Positions 16,760 through 25,138 are shown, numbered from the stretch's first letter. The stretch: 64,000 nucleotides of DNA from Persebacter sp965221835 (GCA_965221835.1 OZ244916.1:1426001-1490000), one strand, 5' to 3'. Notes: generated by a model not told the origin, from the letters alone. Numbers and translations: made by a program.

Positions 16760-17820
16760 TGCATTTCCTCCAATACTTGCAAAATAATATTTTTGTCGGC
16801 AACCGCGTACAATTGCGCATCGCCGATGGCGTTTATTAAAACAAATCGCGATTCGGCGGCAATAAACTTTTTGTCCATATTCATGGAATTTTCAATTTTT
16901 TGCAGAGAAACACCGCCGAAGGAAATTGGTAATTTAAATTTTTTCAGCAATGCGGAAACGCGCGCGACATCAGCGGCAACGATTCCGGTTTTTAGTTTTT
17001 CCGACAATTTTGCAGCGGCAACCAATCCGGCGGCAACCGCTTCGCCGTGCAGCCATTCGCCGTAGCCGGCGGCGTTTTCCAATCCGTGCGCAAAAGTATG
17101 ACCGAGATTTAACAACGCCCGCCGCCCGCCGGTTTCGCGTTCGTCTTCGCCGACAATTTTCGCTTTCATTTGCACCGAACGCAAAACCGCATCATTCACT
17201 GTTTTGGATTCGCGCGCAGAAAGTTTTTCGGCATTTTTTTCAAGATAAACAAAAAAATCATAATCGCCTAACATCGCGTATTTAACAATTTCCGCCAGAC
17301 CGGCGCGATACTCGCGTTCCGGCAAAGTAGACAAAAAACGCGAATCGCAAAACACTGCCGCCGGTTGATAAAACGCGCCGATTAAGTTTTTTCCGCGCAA
17401 ATGATTGACGCCGGTTTTGCCGCCGACCGCCGCATCCACTTGCGCCAGCAATGTCGTAGGAATTTGAATCAGACGGACGCCGCGCATATAACTCGCCGCC
17501 GCAAAACCGGCAACATCGCCGACAACGCCGCCGCCGAAAGCGATCAGGGTACCGTCGCGCCGCATTTTTCGCGCCGCAAGTTCGTCCAAAATTTTTTCCA
17601 TCGTTTGCAAAGTTTTATGTTTTTCGCCGGACGGAATTGCATAAACGGGAAAAGTTTTTTCATATTCTGCGCAATATTTTTTGACGGTTTCATCGGTAAT
17701 CAGCATAGCAACTCCCGCCGCACAAAACGCGCGCACCATTTCGTTGTCGCAAAAATTCGCGCCGCAAAAAACCGGATATTCTCCGGCAACATGGCGGACA
17801 ACAACTTTTTCGGGCGTCAT
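16756..17820 (-). CDS. aroB: 3-dehydroquinate synthase
   Basis: Second step of the shikimate pathway, NAD- and metal-dependent. 354 aa. Motifs: the NAD/phosphate-binding ALGGGVVGDVAGF-type sequence here as FGGGVVGDVAGFAAASYMRG, PTTLLAQVDAAVGGKTGVNH, and metal His residues in LNLGHTFAHGLE and WLHGEAVA. Start at 17820 creates an ATGA overlap with aroK, the usual coupling; the 8-residue longer frame lies inside aroK. Confidence 0.95.
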   Translation of the reverse strand: MTPEKVVVRHVAGEYPVFCGANFCDNEMVRAFCAAGVAMLITDETVKKYCAEYEKTFPVYAIPSGEKHKTLQTMEKILDELAARKMRRDGTLIAFGGGVVGDVAGFAAASYMRGVRLIQIPTTLLAQVDAAVGGKTGVNHLRGKNLIGAFYQPAAVFCDSRFLSTLPEREYRAGLAEIVKYAMLGDYDFFVYLEKNAEKLSARESKTVNDAVLRSVQMKAKIVGEDERETGGRRALLNLGHTFAHGLENAAGYGEWLHGEAVAAGLVAAAKLSEKLKTGIVAADVARVSALLKKFKLPISFGGVSLQKIENSMNMDKKFIAAESRFVLINAIGDAQLYAVADKNIILQVLEEMQ

Positions 17821-18341
17821 TCCAAATGTCGCAATCCGGCGCAAACTTTGGCGGCAACATCAGCGGGCGTGTCGTCTTCGTGTTGCATCACCGTCAAATG
17901 GGCGGTTTGCCGATACAGCGATTCGCGGTGCGCTAACAATTCGGCGAGCGAATCGGCAATGTTTTTTCCCGCCAGCAACGGGCGCGTTGTCGCGTCTTTT
18001 TGCAAGCGGCGGGTAAGTAATTGCAAAGACGCCTGCAAATAAACCGCCCGTCCGCTGCCGCGAATCATTTTGCGATTTTTGTCTTGCAACACGACTCCGC
18101 CGCCGGTGGAAATTACCGCGTTTTTTTGCATTGCCGATTGCAACGCCGCCGATTCTAAATCGCGAAAATGCGCTTCGCCGTGTTTGGCAAAAATGTCGGC
18201 GACCGGCATTCCCGCCGCCGCTTCCGCCGCCGCATCTGTTTCTATAAAATCGCAACGCAAAAGACGCGACAACGCGAGTCCCGCTGCACTTTTGCCGCCG
18301 CCGGGCATTCCGGTTAATATGACGGGGCGCGGCGCGTTCAT
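17817..18341 (-). CDS. aroK: Shikimate kinase
   Basis: Phosphorylates shikimate. 174 aa from MNAPRPVILTG. Walker A GMPGGGKSAAGLAL, the shikimate-binding Asp in IETDAAAE, Arg in EAHFRDLE, STGGGVV, and the lid region TRPLLAG. The Walker sequence has GGGKS where most have GAGKS, still a legal P-loop. Start chosen to give an ATGA overlap with the pdxH stop; the 43-residue longer frame is inside pdxH in another frame. aroK-aroB order is standard. Confidence 0.93.
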   Translation of the reverse strand: MNAPRPVILTGMPGGGKSAAGLALSRLLRCDFIETDAAAEAAAGMPVADIFAKHGEAHFRDLESAALQSAMQKNAVISTGGGVVLQDKNRKMIRGSGRAVYLQASLQLLTRRLQKDATTRPLLAGKNIADSLAELLAHRESLYRQTAHLTVMQHEDDTPADVAAKVCAGLRHLE

Positions 18342-18949
18342 GGTTGCAAAAATTCGCTGCGCCATTTTTGTCCCGCCGCAGCGCGCGAAAATGCGACACG
18401 GCGATGCAGGCGATTTTTTCTTTCCTGCCAAAACTCCATTCGCAACGGCGTCAATGCATAACCGTTCCAATATGGCGGCGGTGCGGCGAAATCGTGTTTG
18501 ACCGCCCGCACTTTTTCGTCAAAAGCGGCGAAAGATTCTATCGGACGCGATTGCGCACTCGCCCATGCGCCGATTTGGCTGATGCGCGGACGGGTCGCGA
18601 AATATTCCGCCGTCCGCCGCCGCGATATCGGCGCGACATCGCCTTCAATTTTAATTTGCCGTCCGAGCGAACTCCAATAAAACAAAAGCGCCGCGCGCGG
18701 ATTTTCGCGCAACGATTCGCCTTTGCGGCTTTCGCTGTTGGTAAAAAAAACAAACTTGCCGCCGCGAAATTCTTTGAGTAAAACCGTTCGCGCTTGCGGC
18801 ATTCCGCGGGCGGTTGCAGTAGCAAGACACGCCGCTTCCGGTTGCGACACGGCGGCAGCGGCGGCGGCGAACCAGTCATTGAAAATCGCCGCCGGAGACG
18901 CAGTGCGAAGGCGCGACATCGCAAAATCGTCCAAAATTTTTATCGGCAT
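18338..18949 (-). CDS. pdxH: Pyridoxamine 5'-phosphate oxidase
   Basis: FMN enzyme making pyridoxal 5'-phosphate. 203 aa. Visible marks: ARTVLLKEFRGGKFVFFTNSE-type FMN motif (split), SRKGESLRENPRAALLFYW, GRQIKIEGDVAPI, and the C-terminal YALTPLRMEFWQ, NRLHRRVAF. It heads the pdxH-aroK-aroB-hemB chain; PLP is not a shikimate intermediate, so this is a linked rather than pathway-pure operon. Upstream DNA GATAATATACGCAA just before the ATG suggests a very short leader. Confidence 0.92.
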   Translation of the reverse strand: MPIKILDDFAMSRLRTASPAAIFNDWFAAAAAAVSQPEAACLATATARGMPQARTVLLKEFRGGKFVFFTNSESRKGESLRENPRAALLFYWSSLGRQIKIEGDVAPISRRRTAEYFATRPRISQIGAWASAQSRPIESFAAFDEKVRAVKHDFAAPPPYWNGYALTPLRMEFWQERKNRLHRRVAFSRAAAGQKWRSEFLQP

Positions 18950-18979
18950 TTGCGTATATTATCATCCATTTGTTATAAT
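18950..18979 (+). promoter_or_regulatory. Promoter reading into the tRNA cluster
   Basis: TTGCGT at 18950-18955, 18-nt spacing, TATAAT at 18974-18979. It points toward the tRNA genes and overlaps the start region of pdxH on the other strand. Confidence 0.55.
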
Positions 18980-19082
18980 ATTTTAAGATACACGCAGATG
19001 TTGCCGCAAAAAAAACGGCGAGTTAATGCGTTTCGCGGGGAGCATTCGTGTGAATATTTGTTTTAATGGTATTTTTGCGAGG

Positions 19083-19158
19083 GCGGGAATAGCTCAGCCG
19101 GTAGAGCGCAACCTTGCCAAGGTTGAGGTCGCGAGTTCGAATCTCGTTTCCCGCTCCA
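19083..19158 (+). tRNA. tRNA-Gly (GCC)
   Basis: Acceptor GCGGGAA pairs TTCCCGC; D-arm GCTCAGCCGGTAGAGC; anticodon stem-loop ACCTT-GCC-AAGGT; T-arm GTTCGAATC. Discriminator T and encoded CCA end at 19158. Confidence 0.95.
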
Positions 19159-19175
19159 TTTTTTTGGCGCCTCTC

Positions 19176-19249
19176 GGCGGGATGGCAGAGTGGTTATGCA
19201 GCGGCCTGCAAAGCCGCCAACGCCGGTTCAATTCCGACTCCCGCCTCCA
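19176..19249 (+). tRNA. tRNA-Cys (GCA)
   Basis: Acceptor GGCGGGA pairs TCCCGCC; anticodon stem GCGGC/GCCGC with loop CTGCAAA, anticodon GCA; T-loop GTTCAATTC. Discriminator T and encoded CCA end at 19249. Confidence 0.93.
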
Positions 19250-19261
19250 TTTTACGCATCA

Positions 19262-19343
19262 GCCCGGATGGTGGAAATGGTAGACACAGGGGACTTAAAA
19301 TCCCCCGCCTCACGGCTTGCCGGTTCGAGTCCGGCTCCGGGCA
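19262..19343 (+). tRNA. tRNA-Leu (TAA)
   Basis: Acceptor GCCCGGA pairs TCCGGGC; anticodon stem GGGGA/TCCCC with loop CTTAAAA, anticodon TAA; long variable arm CGCCTCACGGCTTG typical of class II tRNA. Discriminator A is followed by TTC, so CCA is not encoded, unlike the two tRNAs just upstream. Confidence 0.93.
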
Positions 19344-19346
19344 TTC

Positions 19347-19393
19347 TTTTTCGCGCCAATTTATGCGCCATTTTTCGCGCCAATTTATGCGCC
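19347..19393. repeat. Two tandem 24-bp direct repeats before argJ
   Basis: TTTTTCGCGCCAATTTATGC continues as GCC(A) and is repeated at 19347-19370 and 19371-19393 in the 54-bp gap between tRNA-Leu and argJ. It could be an operator pair or a simple duplication; it does not match the E. coli ArgR box. Confidence 0.7.
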
Positions 19394-19397
19394 GGTT

Positions 19398-20600
19398 ATG
19401 GCGGTTAGTTTGCGCGCACCGGAGTTTTTGCCGCCCATAGACGGCGTGCGGCTTGGTTGCGCCCGGGCGATTAAATCCAAAAAACGCGATGATTTAACGG
19501 CGGTGGAAATCGCGCCGGGGGCGGCGGTCGCCGGTGTTTTTACGCGCAACTTATATCCCGCCCCGCCGGTGGAAATATGTCGCGCGCATTTGCAATCGGG
19601 CGGCGGCAACATTCGCGGGCTGGTAATTAACGCCGGAATCGCCAACGCCGGTACACTCGGACGCGGATTGCGGGATGCGAAAAAATCGTGCAAATTGCTC
19701 GCCGCCATTCTCGGTTGCGATTCCGCCGCCGTCTTGCCTTTTTCCACCGGCGTGATTATGGAATATCTGCCGATGGAAAAATATGCCGCCGGTTTAAAAA
19801 CATGCGCCCTGCAACTTGCCGCCGACAATTGGCAAGCCGCCGCCCGCGCGATTATGACAACCGACACGGTCGCAAAAGGTGCGTTTCGCCAAATCAAAAT
19901 CGGCGGCGACACATTGACAATTACCGGAATCGCCAAAGGGTCGGGGATGATTCATCCGAATATGGGGACGATGCTCGCTTTTGTGGCGACGGACGCCGCC
20001 GTTTCGCCGCGTACTTTGGCGGCATGGCAACGCGAAATTGTCGCGGATACTTTTAATGCAATCAGCGTGGACGGCGATACTTCTACTAACGATTCGTTTT
20101 TGTTAATCGCCACCGGACGCCGCCCGCGGCGCGGCAATTCGGTGCGGGAATTGAAAAACGCAATTCGCGAAGTTTGCGCCGAACTGGCGGAGGCGATTGT
20201 GCGGGATGGCGAAGGCGCGAGCAAACTTGTCGCCGTGCGCGTACGCGGCGGAAAATCGCGCGCGATTTGTCGCAATGTGGCGGCGACGGTGGCGAAATCG
20301 CCGCTGGTTAAAACCGCGTTGGCGGCGGGCGATGCGAATGTCGGGCGATTTTTGATGGCAATCGGCAACGCCGGCGGCGGATTTGCGCCGGACAAAATGC
20401 AAATGCGGATTTGCGGCTTGCCGGTCATTCGCGGCGGCGGATTGGATTCGCGCTATTGCGAAAAAAAAACCGCCGCCGCGCTTTCGGCGGACGAAGTGGA
20501 AATAGAAATAATTCTCGGCGATAGCGCGCATTCGCAAACGATAAAAACATGCGATTTGACAAAACGCTACATTGAAATCAACGCCGATTATCGTTCCTGA
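19398..20600 (+). CDS. argJ: Bifunctional glutamate N-acetyltransferase / ornithine acetyltransferase
   Basis: Cyclic arginine pathway enzyme, self-cleaving into alpha and beta chains. 400 aa from MAVSLRAPEFLPP. Seen: GVRLGCARAIKSKKRDDL, GLVINAGIANAGTLG, VLPFSTGVIMEYLP, GIAKGSGMIHPNMGTMLAF, DGDTSTNDSF and the C-terminal RYIEINADYRS. The autocleavage Thr is present (NMGTML), but the residue before it is Gly where Ala is usual. A longer frame from 19317 runs through tRNA-Leu and is rejected. First gene of a three-gene group with DUF815 and Nudix/ThiE. Confidence 0.93.
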   Translation: MAVSLRAPEFLPPIDGVRLGCARAIKSKKRDDLTAVEIAPGAAVAGVFTRNLYPAPPVEICRAHLQSGGGNIRGLVINAGIANAGTLGRGLRDAKKSCKLLAAILGCDSAAVLPFSTGVIMEYLPMEKYAAGLKTCALQLAADNWQAAARAIMTTDTVAKGAFRQIKIGGDTLTITGIAKGSGMIHPNMGTMLAFVATDAAVSPRTLAAWQREIVADTFNAISVDGDTSTNDSFLLIATGRRPRRGNSVRELKNAIREVCAELAEAIVRDGEGASKLVAVRVRGGKSRAICRNVAATVAKSPLVKTALAAGDANVGRFLMAIGNAGGGFAPDKMQMRICGLPVIRGGGLDSRYCEKKTAAALSADEVEIEIILGDSAHSQTIKTCDLTKRYIEINADYRS

Positions 20601-20620
20601 ACAATGACGGAAAATCCGTT

Positions 20621-21472
20621 ATGATTGACCAAAAAGATGGCGCGCGCATTGCCGCCGCGCTGGAAAAAATCGCCCGCGCAATGCAAAATACCGCGCCGCA
20701 ACCGGAAATATTTGACGGCGGACATTGCTGGCGATGGCGCGCCGACCGCGGCGGCGAATTGCAAAAATCACCGTTTGCGGCGGACGACACATTGCCGCTT
20801 TTGCACGGATTGGAACGACAAATTCGTTTGGCGGAACGCAATACGGTCGCGTTTTTGCGCGGGCGGGCGTCCAATCATTTGCTGATGACCGGACCACGCG
20901 GGGCGGGAAAATCGTCCGTGATGCGCGGCGTATTGTCGCGTTATGCGGCGCGATTGCGCCTGATAGAAACGGACGCCGAAGGGCTTTCGCAGTTGCCGCG
21001 CCTTTTTCCGGCATTGGCGGCGCGGCGCGAAAAGTTTATTGTTTATTGCGATGATTTGTCGTTTCCGCGCGGTGCGACCGAAAATTTTCAGCGCCTTAAA
21101 AGCGCGATGGACGGACAACTCGGCGCGGCGGGCGACAATGTGCGCGTTTATGCAACTTCCAACCGCCGCCGATTGACAAGCGAAGATTTCGCCGACAACG
21201 AGGCGAAGTTTTTTGACGAAATTCACGGCGCGGAAACCGAAGAAGAAAAACTCGCGCTCGCCGACCGTTTCGGTTTGTGGGTGCCGTTTTTTGACATTTC
21301 TGCGGAAGAATACGAACGAATCGTCATCCGCTGGCTGACATTTTACAAAGTCCGTTCATCTCCCCGCTTGTTGCGGCGGGCGCGGGCATGGGCGGAAGAA
21401 CGCGGCGCGATGAACGGCAGAATGGCGCGTCATTTTGCGGTTGCCGCCGCCGCCGGCACGGCGGACGATTAA
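20621..21472 (+). CDS. DUF815-type AAA+ ATP-binding protein
   Basis: 283 aa. A P-loop MTGPRGAGKSSVMRGVL at about residue 88, Walker B-like FIVYCDDLSFPRG, sensor VRVYATSNRRRL and FGLWVPFFDISAEEYERIV match the DUF815 family of AAA+ ATPases of unknown role. It lies between argJ (20 bp) and the Nudix gene (3 bp), as in several gammaproteobacteria, so it is co-transcribed. No arginine-pathway role follows from the sequence. Confidence 0.85.
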   Translation: MIDQKDGARIAAALEKIARAMQNTAPQPEIFDGGHCWRWRADRGGELQKSPFAADDTLPLLHGLERQIRLAERNTVAFLRGRASNHLLMTGPRGAGKSSVMRGVLSRYAARLRLIETDAEGLSQLPRLFPALAARREKFIVYCDDLSFPRGATENFQRLKSAMDGQLGAAGDNVRVYATSNRRRLTSEDFADNEAKFFDEIHGAETEEEKLALADRFGLWVPFFDISAEEYERIVIRWLTFYKVRSSPRLLRRARAWAEERGAMNGRMARHFAVAAAAGTADD

Positions 21473-21475
21473 CCG

Positions 21476-22405
21476 ATGTCCGGCAATCCGGAACGGCAGG
21501 CGGCGATGGGAATCATCCGCCGCGCGGACGGCGCGCTTTTTATGCAACAACGGCGCGCCGGACAAAGTTTTGCGGGACATTGGGAGTTTCCCGGCGGAAA
21601 AGTGGATGAAGGCGAAACGCCCGCCGCCGCCTTGACGCGCGAATTGCACGAGGAAACCGGCATTGTCGTGCGCGATGCCGCGCCGTTTGTGCGGCGGCGA
21701 TTTTCATATCCCGGCGGCATATTTTTGCATTTTTTCATCGTCCGCGAATACGAAGGCGAACCGCGCGGATGCGAGGGGCAAAATGCGGAATGGGTGCGGA
21801 CAATGCCGTCGCCGCTGTTGCCGATGAACGAAAGGATTTGCAAATGGCTGCGTCTGCCGCCGCTATATGCGATTACCGCCGCCGAAGTTTTCGGCACCGC
21901 GGTGATGGTGCGGCGTCTGGAAAATGCGTTGTCGGCGGGGCGTTTTTCGTTTGTGCAGTTGCGCGACAAAAATCTGCCGCCCGTCTCGCGCGGGATGTTC
22001 GTCGATTCGGTGGCGGATACATGCCGCGAACACGGGGCGTTGTTGTGCGCGAACGATGATGAATTTCTCGCCGCCGAAACGGGCGGATTGCATTTAAGTG
22101 CGCGCTCTCTCGCCCGTTTTGCAAAACGCCCGTCTTTTGAATGGGTCGGGGCGTCTTGTCATTCGGCACGGGATATTCGCCGTGCCGCCGCATTGGATTT
22201 GGATTTTGTGGTTTTGTCGCCGGTGTGCAAAACGCCTTCGCATCCCGATACGCCGCCGCTGGGTTGGGAAAAGTTTGCCGAAATCGCGGCGGAATCGCCG
22301 ATGCCGGTCTACGCCCTCGGCGGATTAACGTCCGCCGATTTGCATATCGCACAAAAAAACAACGCTTACGGCGTTGCGATGATGCGGGCGGCGTGGGCGG
22401 AATAA
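21476..22405 (+). CDS. Nudix hydrolase fused to a ThiE-like domain
   Basis: 309 aa, two domains. Residues 1-125 are a MutT-type Nudix hydrolase: HWEFPGGKVDEGETPAAALT then RELHEETGI, the complete GX5EX7REUXEEXGU box that cleans 8-oxo-dGTP. Residues 130-309 resemble thiamine-phosphate synthase: LYAITAAEVFGT, FVQLRDKNLPPVS, LCANDDEF, GLHLSARSL, FVVLSPVCKTPSHP and YALGGLTSADL. The fusion is known in gammaproteobacteria after argJ; whether the ThiE half is active is not known. Confidence 0.87.
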   Translation: MSGNPERQAAMGIIRRADGALFMQQRRAGQSFAGHWEFPGGKVDEGETPAAALTRELHEETGIVVRDAAPFVRRRFSYPGGIFLHFFIVREYEGEPRGCEGQNAEWVRTMPSPLLPMNERICKWLRLPPLYAITAAEVFGTAVMVRRLENALSAGRFSFVQLRDKNLPPVSRGMFVDSVADTCREHGALLCANDDEFLAAETGGLHLSARSLARFAKRPSFEWVGASCHSARDIRRAAALDLDFVVLSPVCKTPSHPDTPPLGWEKFAEIAAESPMPVYALGGLTSADLHIAQKNNAYGVAMMRAAWAE

Positions 22406-22428
22406 ATCCGCAGGATTTTATCGGAGTT

Positions 22429-22629
22429 TTATCGGGCGGAAGAACGGAGATAATCGTTTATGGCGTGGACTTCCGTTTCCAGTTTGCTGAGACGCGATTC
22501 TATTCCGTCTATTCGGGCGGAAAGGGCGGAAATTTGTCCGCCGAGATTGGAAATCTGTCCGCTAATTCTCCAAGCGGCGACAACAATAGCGATAACGCCT
22601 GCAAAAGTTGTAATGACATTCGGATCCAT
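22429..22629 (-). CDS. Small membrane-anchored coiled-coil protein, copy 1
   Basis: 66 aa: one N-terminal hydrophobic segment (VITTFAGVIAIVVAAW) then a heptad-rich coiled coil (ISALSARIDGIESRLSKLET) and a short polar tail. It has its own Shine-Dalgarno site (GAAAGGAAAA) and TATAAT box at 22661-22666 on the minus strand. Paralog of the next gene. No named family; resembles anchored stalk proteins of unknown role. Confidence 0.7.
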   Translation of the reverse strand: MDPNVITTFAGVIAIVVAAWRISGQISNLGGQISALSARIDGIESRLSKLETEVHAINDYLRSSAR

Positions 22630-22692
22630 AAAAATTTTCCTTTCTTTTTGCGTTGCGATTATTATAACATAAAAAATCGCCGGGAAAAAGTT

Positions 22693-22911
22693 TTATCGGG
22701 CGGAAGAACGGAAATGTTCGTTTATGGCGTGGACTTCCGTTTCAAGTTTGCTGAGACGCGATTCTATTCCGTCCATTCGGGCGGAAAGGGCGGAAATTTG
22801 TCCGCCGAGATCGGCAATATGTCCGCTAATTCTCCAAGCGGCGATAATTATTGGCGATATTCCCGCCGCAATGGCGACGGCAATAGATATTCCAAACTGA
22901 ATCGTTTCCAT
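22693..22911 (-). CDS. Small membrane-anchored coiled-coil protein, copy 2
   Basis: 72 aa, paralog of the 66-aa neighbour: the last 50 residues differ at only a few positions (ISALSARMDGIESRLSKLET, then EVHAINEHFRSSAR), while the membrane segment (FGISIAVAIAAGISPIIIAA) has diverged. Shine-Dalgarno AAGGAA and a TATAAT box at 22936-22941 on the minus strand are also shared with copy 1, so whole transcription units were duplicated. Confidence 0.7.
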   Translation of the reverse strand: METIQFGISIAVAIAAGISPIIIAAWRISGHIADLGGQISALSARMDGIESRLSKLETEVHAINEHFRSSAR

Positions 22912-22981
22912 AACTATTCCTTTTGCGTTGCGATTATTATAACATAAAAATCGGCGGATGAAAAGGGCGTGGGTTAAAAAG

Positions 22982-23007
22982 AAAAGGGCGCCGTGAGGCG
23001 CCCTTTT
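22982..23007 (-). terminator. Porin terminator
   Basis: Perfect 11-bp stem AAAAGGGCGCC / GGCGCCCTTTT with a 4-nt loop; on the minus strand it is followed by CTTTTT. It ends porin transcription and could work in both directions. Confidence 0.9.
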
Positions 23008-23025
23008 CGTGTCTTCTCACACAAA

Positions 23026-24234
23026 TTAGAAGTCGTGACGAAGACCGATGTTGATGACATCTTCAGCAGCCGGATCGCTGTCCAAATCCCGGGACCAATA
23101 TTCAATCCACACACGGGAGTTAGAACCGAGAGTGTATTGAACGCCGAGAGTACCATAAGAGTCCTCTACGCCTACTCTACCACCATCGGCATTTTCCACC
23201 GCTTCGTAAAGAGCGTAAACATTAACTCTGTCAACCGCAACACCGCCGGCAACCGAAAACAACTCGGCGTCTGCATTCGCAGTGCCATCCGGTCGGATAC
23301 TCTCGCTACTGTCGTCTTCGCCGTACCAGCCGTTGACATACCAGTTATCTTGGGCATAGCCGAGGCGAATCGTCCACGAGGTCAGATCTTCGTACGCTCT
23401 GCTATCATCAGCGGCTTCAAAATTGCCTGCGATGCTGACGGGGATAGGACCATTAGCATTGGGGATACTGATGGTTTGGTTGAGAGTATTGCAATCAGCC
23501 TCACCCAATTCCGTAAATACGGAGGGAAGGGTCACTGGGACTGAGATTGGGGAGGTTATACTTACTGCACAGGTAGAAGGGTCGTTCGAACCGCTAGCCA
23601 CTTGCCCGTCCGTAATGACATTGTAGGAACCGGCAACGGTAAATCCTTGGATAGCGTACTGTGCGGAAAGATTCCACGAATCCAAATCGTTGCCGTTGTC
23701 GCCGTCAGCATCGTTATCGCTGTTGCCAACACCAACCAAAAACGCGCCTTGGAATCCGTTAAGATCCGGCGTGGTGTATTGGATGGAACGCTCGGAACGC
23801 GCTTCGCGTACATTGGAGTAGTTCAAATACCCGGAATAAACATTCGCGATATCGGTAGAACCGTGCGTCCAGTTGTAATCGTTCGTCCAAAAAGAACCGG
23901 CAACGACTTCACCGAAAGCGCCACGCAAACCGACAAGACCCAAACGCTGGTCAAGTTCTTCATTGGCGTCATCAATTCCAACGCCCAATTCCCACTGATA
24001 GAACCCTTCCAGACCGCCGCCCAGATCGTTCGTGCCGCGAATACCGATACGGCTGGAACCTTCATTCAGATCCGCGTCATTGTTTCCGTTGCTAAAATCA
24101 ACCTGCGCGCGGATAGAGGCGTAAAAACCCTCCGCGGCGGAAGTATATTGCATTCCGGAAGTGTCTTGTGCCGCAAAAGCCGAAGGTGCTACCAACGCCG
24201 ATGCGATCGCAATTGCAAGTGCTTGTTTTTTCAT
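23026..24234 (-). CDS. Gram-negative porin
   Basis: 402 aa. Signal peptide MKKQALAIAIASALVAPSAFA, mature start AQDTSGMQ. The rest alternates beta strands with Asp/Asn/Gly loops, contains GSSRIGIRGTNDLGGGLEGF and ends with NIGLRHDF, a terminal Phe as needed for BAM recognition. It forms a general diffusion trimer in the outer membrane in this family. An internal loop near residues 225-270 has two Cys (DPSTCAVS, EADCNTLN), unusual for porins, possibly a disulphide. Start set by GAAAGGAGAC upstream. Codon use looks less GC-extreme than neighbours, fitting high expression. Confidence 0.92.
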   Translation of the reverse strand: MKKQALAIAIASALVAPSAFAAQDTSGMQYTSAAEGFYASIRAQVDFSNGNNDADLNEGSSRIGIRGTNDLGGGLEGFYQWELGVGIDDANEELDQRLGLVGLRGAFGEVVAGSFWTNDYNWTHGSTDIANVYSGYLNYSNVREARSERSIQYTTPDLNGFQGAFLVGVGNSDNDADGDNGNDLDSWNLSAQYAIQGFTVAGSYNVITDGQVASGSNDPSTCAVSITSPISVPVTLPSVFTELGEADCNTLNQTISIPNANGPIPVSIAGNFEAADDSRAYEDLTSWTIRLGYAQDNWYVNGWYGEDDSSESIRPDGTANADAELFSVAGGVAVDRVNVYALYEAVENADGGRVGVEDSYGTLGVQYTLGSNSRVWIEYWSRDLDSDPAAEDVINIGLRHDF

Positions 24235-24480
24235 TTTTTTGTCTCCTTTCAGAGTAAATAAATGCACCCCAAATCTTTTTTCGGAATGCGCCAATACGAT
24301 AATGATACAACACCTTTCCCCGAAAAGATACCAAATCGCCATAAAAAAATATAATCTCTGTTGTTTTTTTGCACACACCACCCCAAAAAGCCCGTAAATA
24401 CGCCAACCGTCCGCTTAAGAATTAATACAACAATCGCAACAAAAAATCCCGCAATTGGCGGGCAGGCGGGATACTGCGGA

Positions 24481-24639
24481 TTATTTTAGAAGCAAAACAA
24501 GAATGGCAACGCCGAGTCCCTGCACGGCAATTGTCCATACCATCATTTGTTTCGCCGACTGCGAAATCGCCAACTTCATTTTGATTTCAAACTCTTTCAA
24601 ATCCGCTTTGGTTGCAAATTCGCTTAATAATTCTTCCAT
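24481..24639 (-). CDS. Short DUF1640-like protein, truncated paralog
   Basis: 52 aa, found by reading the minus strand: MEELLSEFATKADLKEFEIK followed by MKLAISQSAKQMMVWTIAVQ and the membrane segment. It is nearly identical at its C-end to the 100-aa gene just upstream but lacks the N-terminal half and part of the coil. No ribosome site is seen, so expression is uncertain; it may be a decaying copy. Confidence 0.5.
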   Translation of the reverse strand: MEELLSEFATKADLKEFEIKMKLAISQSAKQMMVWTIAVQGLGVAILVLLLK

Positions 24640-24667
24640 AACGGCGAAATGACAGCGGGCGGCGGGA

Positions 24668-24970
24668 TTATTTGAGAATTAAAACAAGAATGGCAACGCC
24701 GAGTCCCTGCACGGCAATTGTCCATACCATCATTTGTTTCGCCGACTGCGAAATCGCCAACTTCATTTTGGCTTCTAACTCTTTCATTTTGATTTCTAAC
24801 TCGTTTATTGCCGCTTTCAAATCCGCTTTGGTTGCAAATTCCTGCATTTCTTCCCGCGTGACAACTTGCTCCATCGTTTCGCCGAGGGCTTCGGCGGCGG
24901 CTTGTGGAACGCCCGCATCTCGCAGTTTGCGGACAAGCGGAATAATATGCGGCGGCGAAATAACGGTCAT
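24668..24970 (-). CDS. DUF1640/CCDC90-like small coiled-coil membrane protein
   Basis: 100 aa. Head (PPHIIPLVRKLRDAGVPQAA), charged linker (TREEMQEFATKADLKAAINE), coiled coil (LEIKMKELEAKMKLAISQ) and one C-terminal membrane helix (TIAVQGLGVAILVLILK): the head-neck-stalk-anchor order described for bacterial relatives of CCDC90/MCUR1 proteins. Function in bacteria unknown. Followed directly by its truncated copy. Confidence 0.75.
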   Translation of the reverse strand: MTVISPPHIIPLVRKLRDAGVPQAAAEALGETMEQVVTREEMQEFATKADLKAAINELEIKMKELEAKMKLAISQSAKQMMVWTIAVQGLGVAILVLILK

Positions 24971-25024
24971 AACGCCATATTAACATATTTTCGCCGATTC
25001 GTGAACAATTATCGGGCGGACGGT

Positions 25025-25030
25025 TATAAT
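25025..25030 (+). promoter_or_regulatory. -10 box of tRNA-Val
   Basis: TATAAT 9 nt before the mature tRNA 5' end. Confidence 0.5.
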
Positions 25031-25038
25031 TCCACGGC

Positions 25039-25113
25039 GGGCGCTTAGCTCAGGGGAAGAGCGTCGCCCTTACAAGGCGAAAGTCGTGAGTTCAAATCTC
25101 TCAGCGCCCACCA
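25039..25113 (+). tRNA. tRNA-Val (TAC)
   Basis: Acceptor GGGCGCT pairs AGCGCCC; D-arm GCTCAGGGGAAGAGC; anticodon stem TCGCC/GGCGA with loop CTTACAA, anticodon TAC; T-loop GTTCAAATC. Discriminator A and encoded CCA. Confidence 0.95.
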
Positions 25114-25138
25114 TCCCGCCAAAATACGGGAATCCCTG

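Larger units (their letters stand above)
22426..22960. repeat. Tandem duplication, two units of about 265 bp
   Basis: Each unit starts with TTTTATCGGGCGGAAGAACG (downstream end) and ends with the promoter segment ATTATTATAACATAAAAA. The units carry the two paralogous small genes with promoters and ribosome sites. Confidence 0.85.

Noticed and set aside
19317..19397. Extended ArgJ N-terminus
   Set aside because: The added 27 residues read through tRNA-Leu and the 24-bp repeats; the family starts at MAVSLRAPEF.
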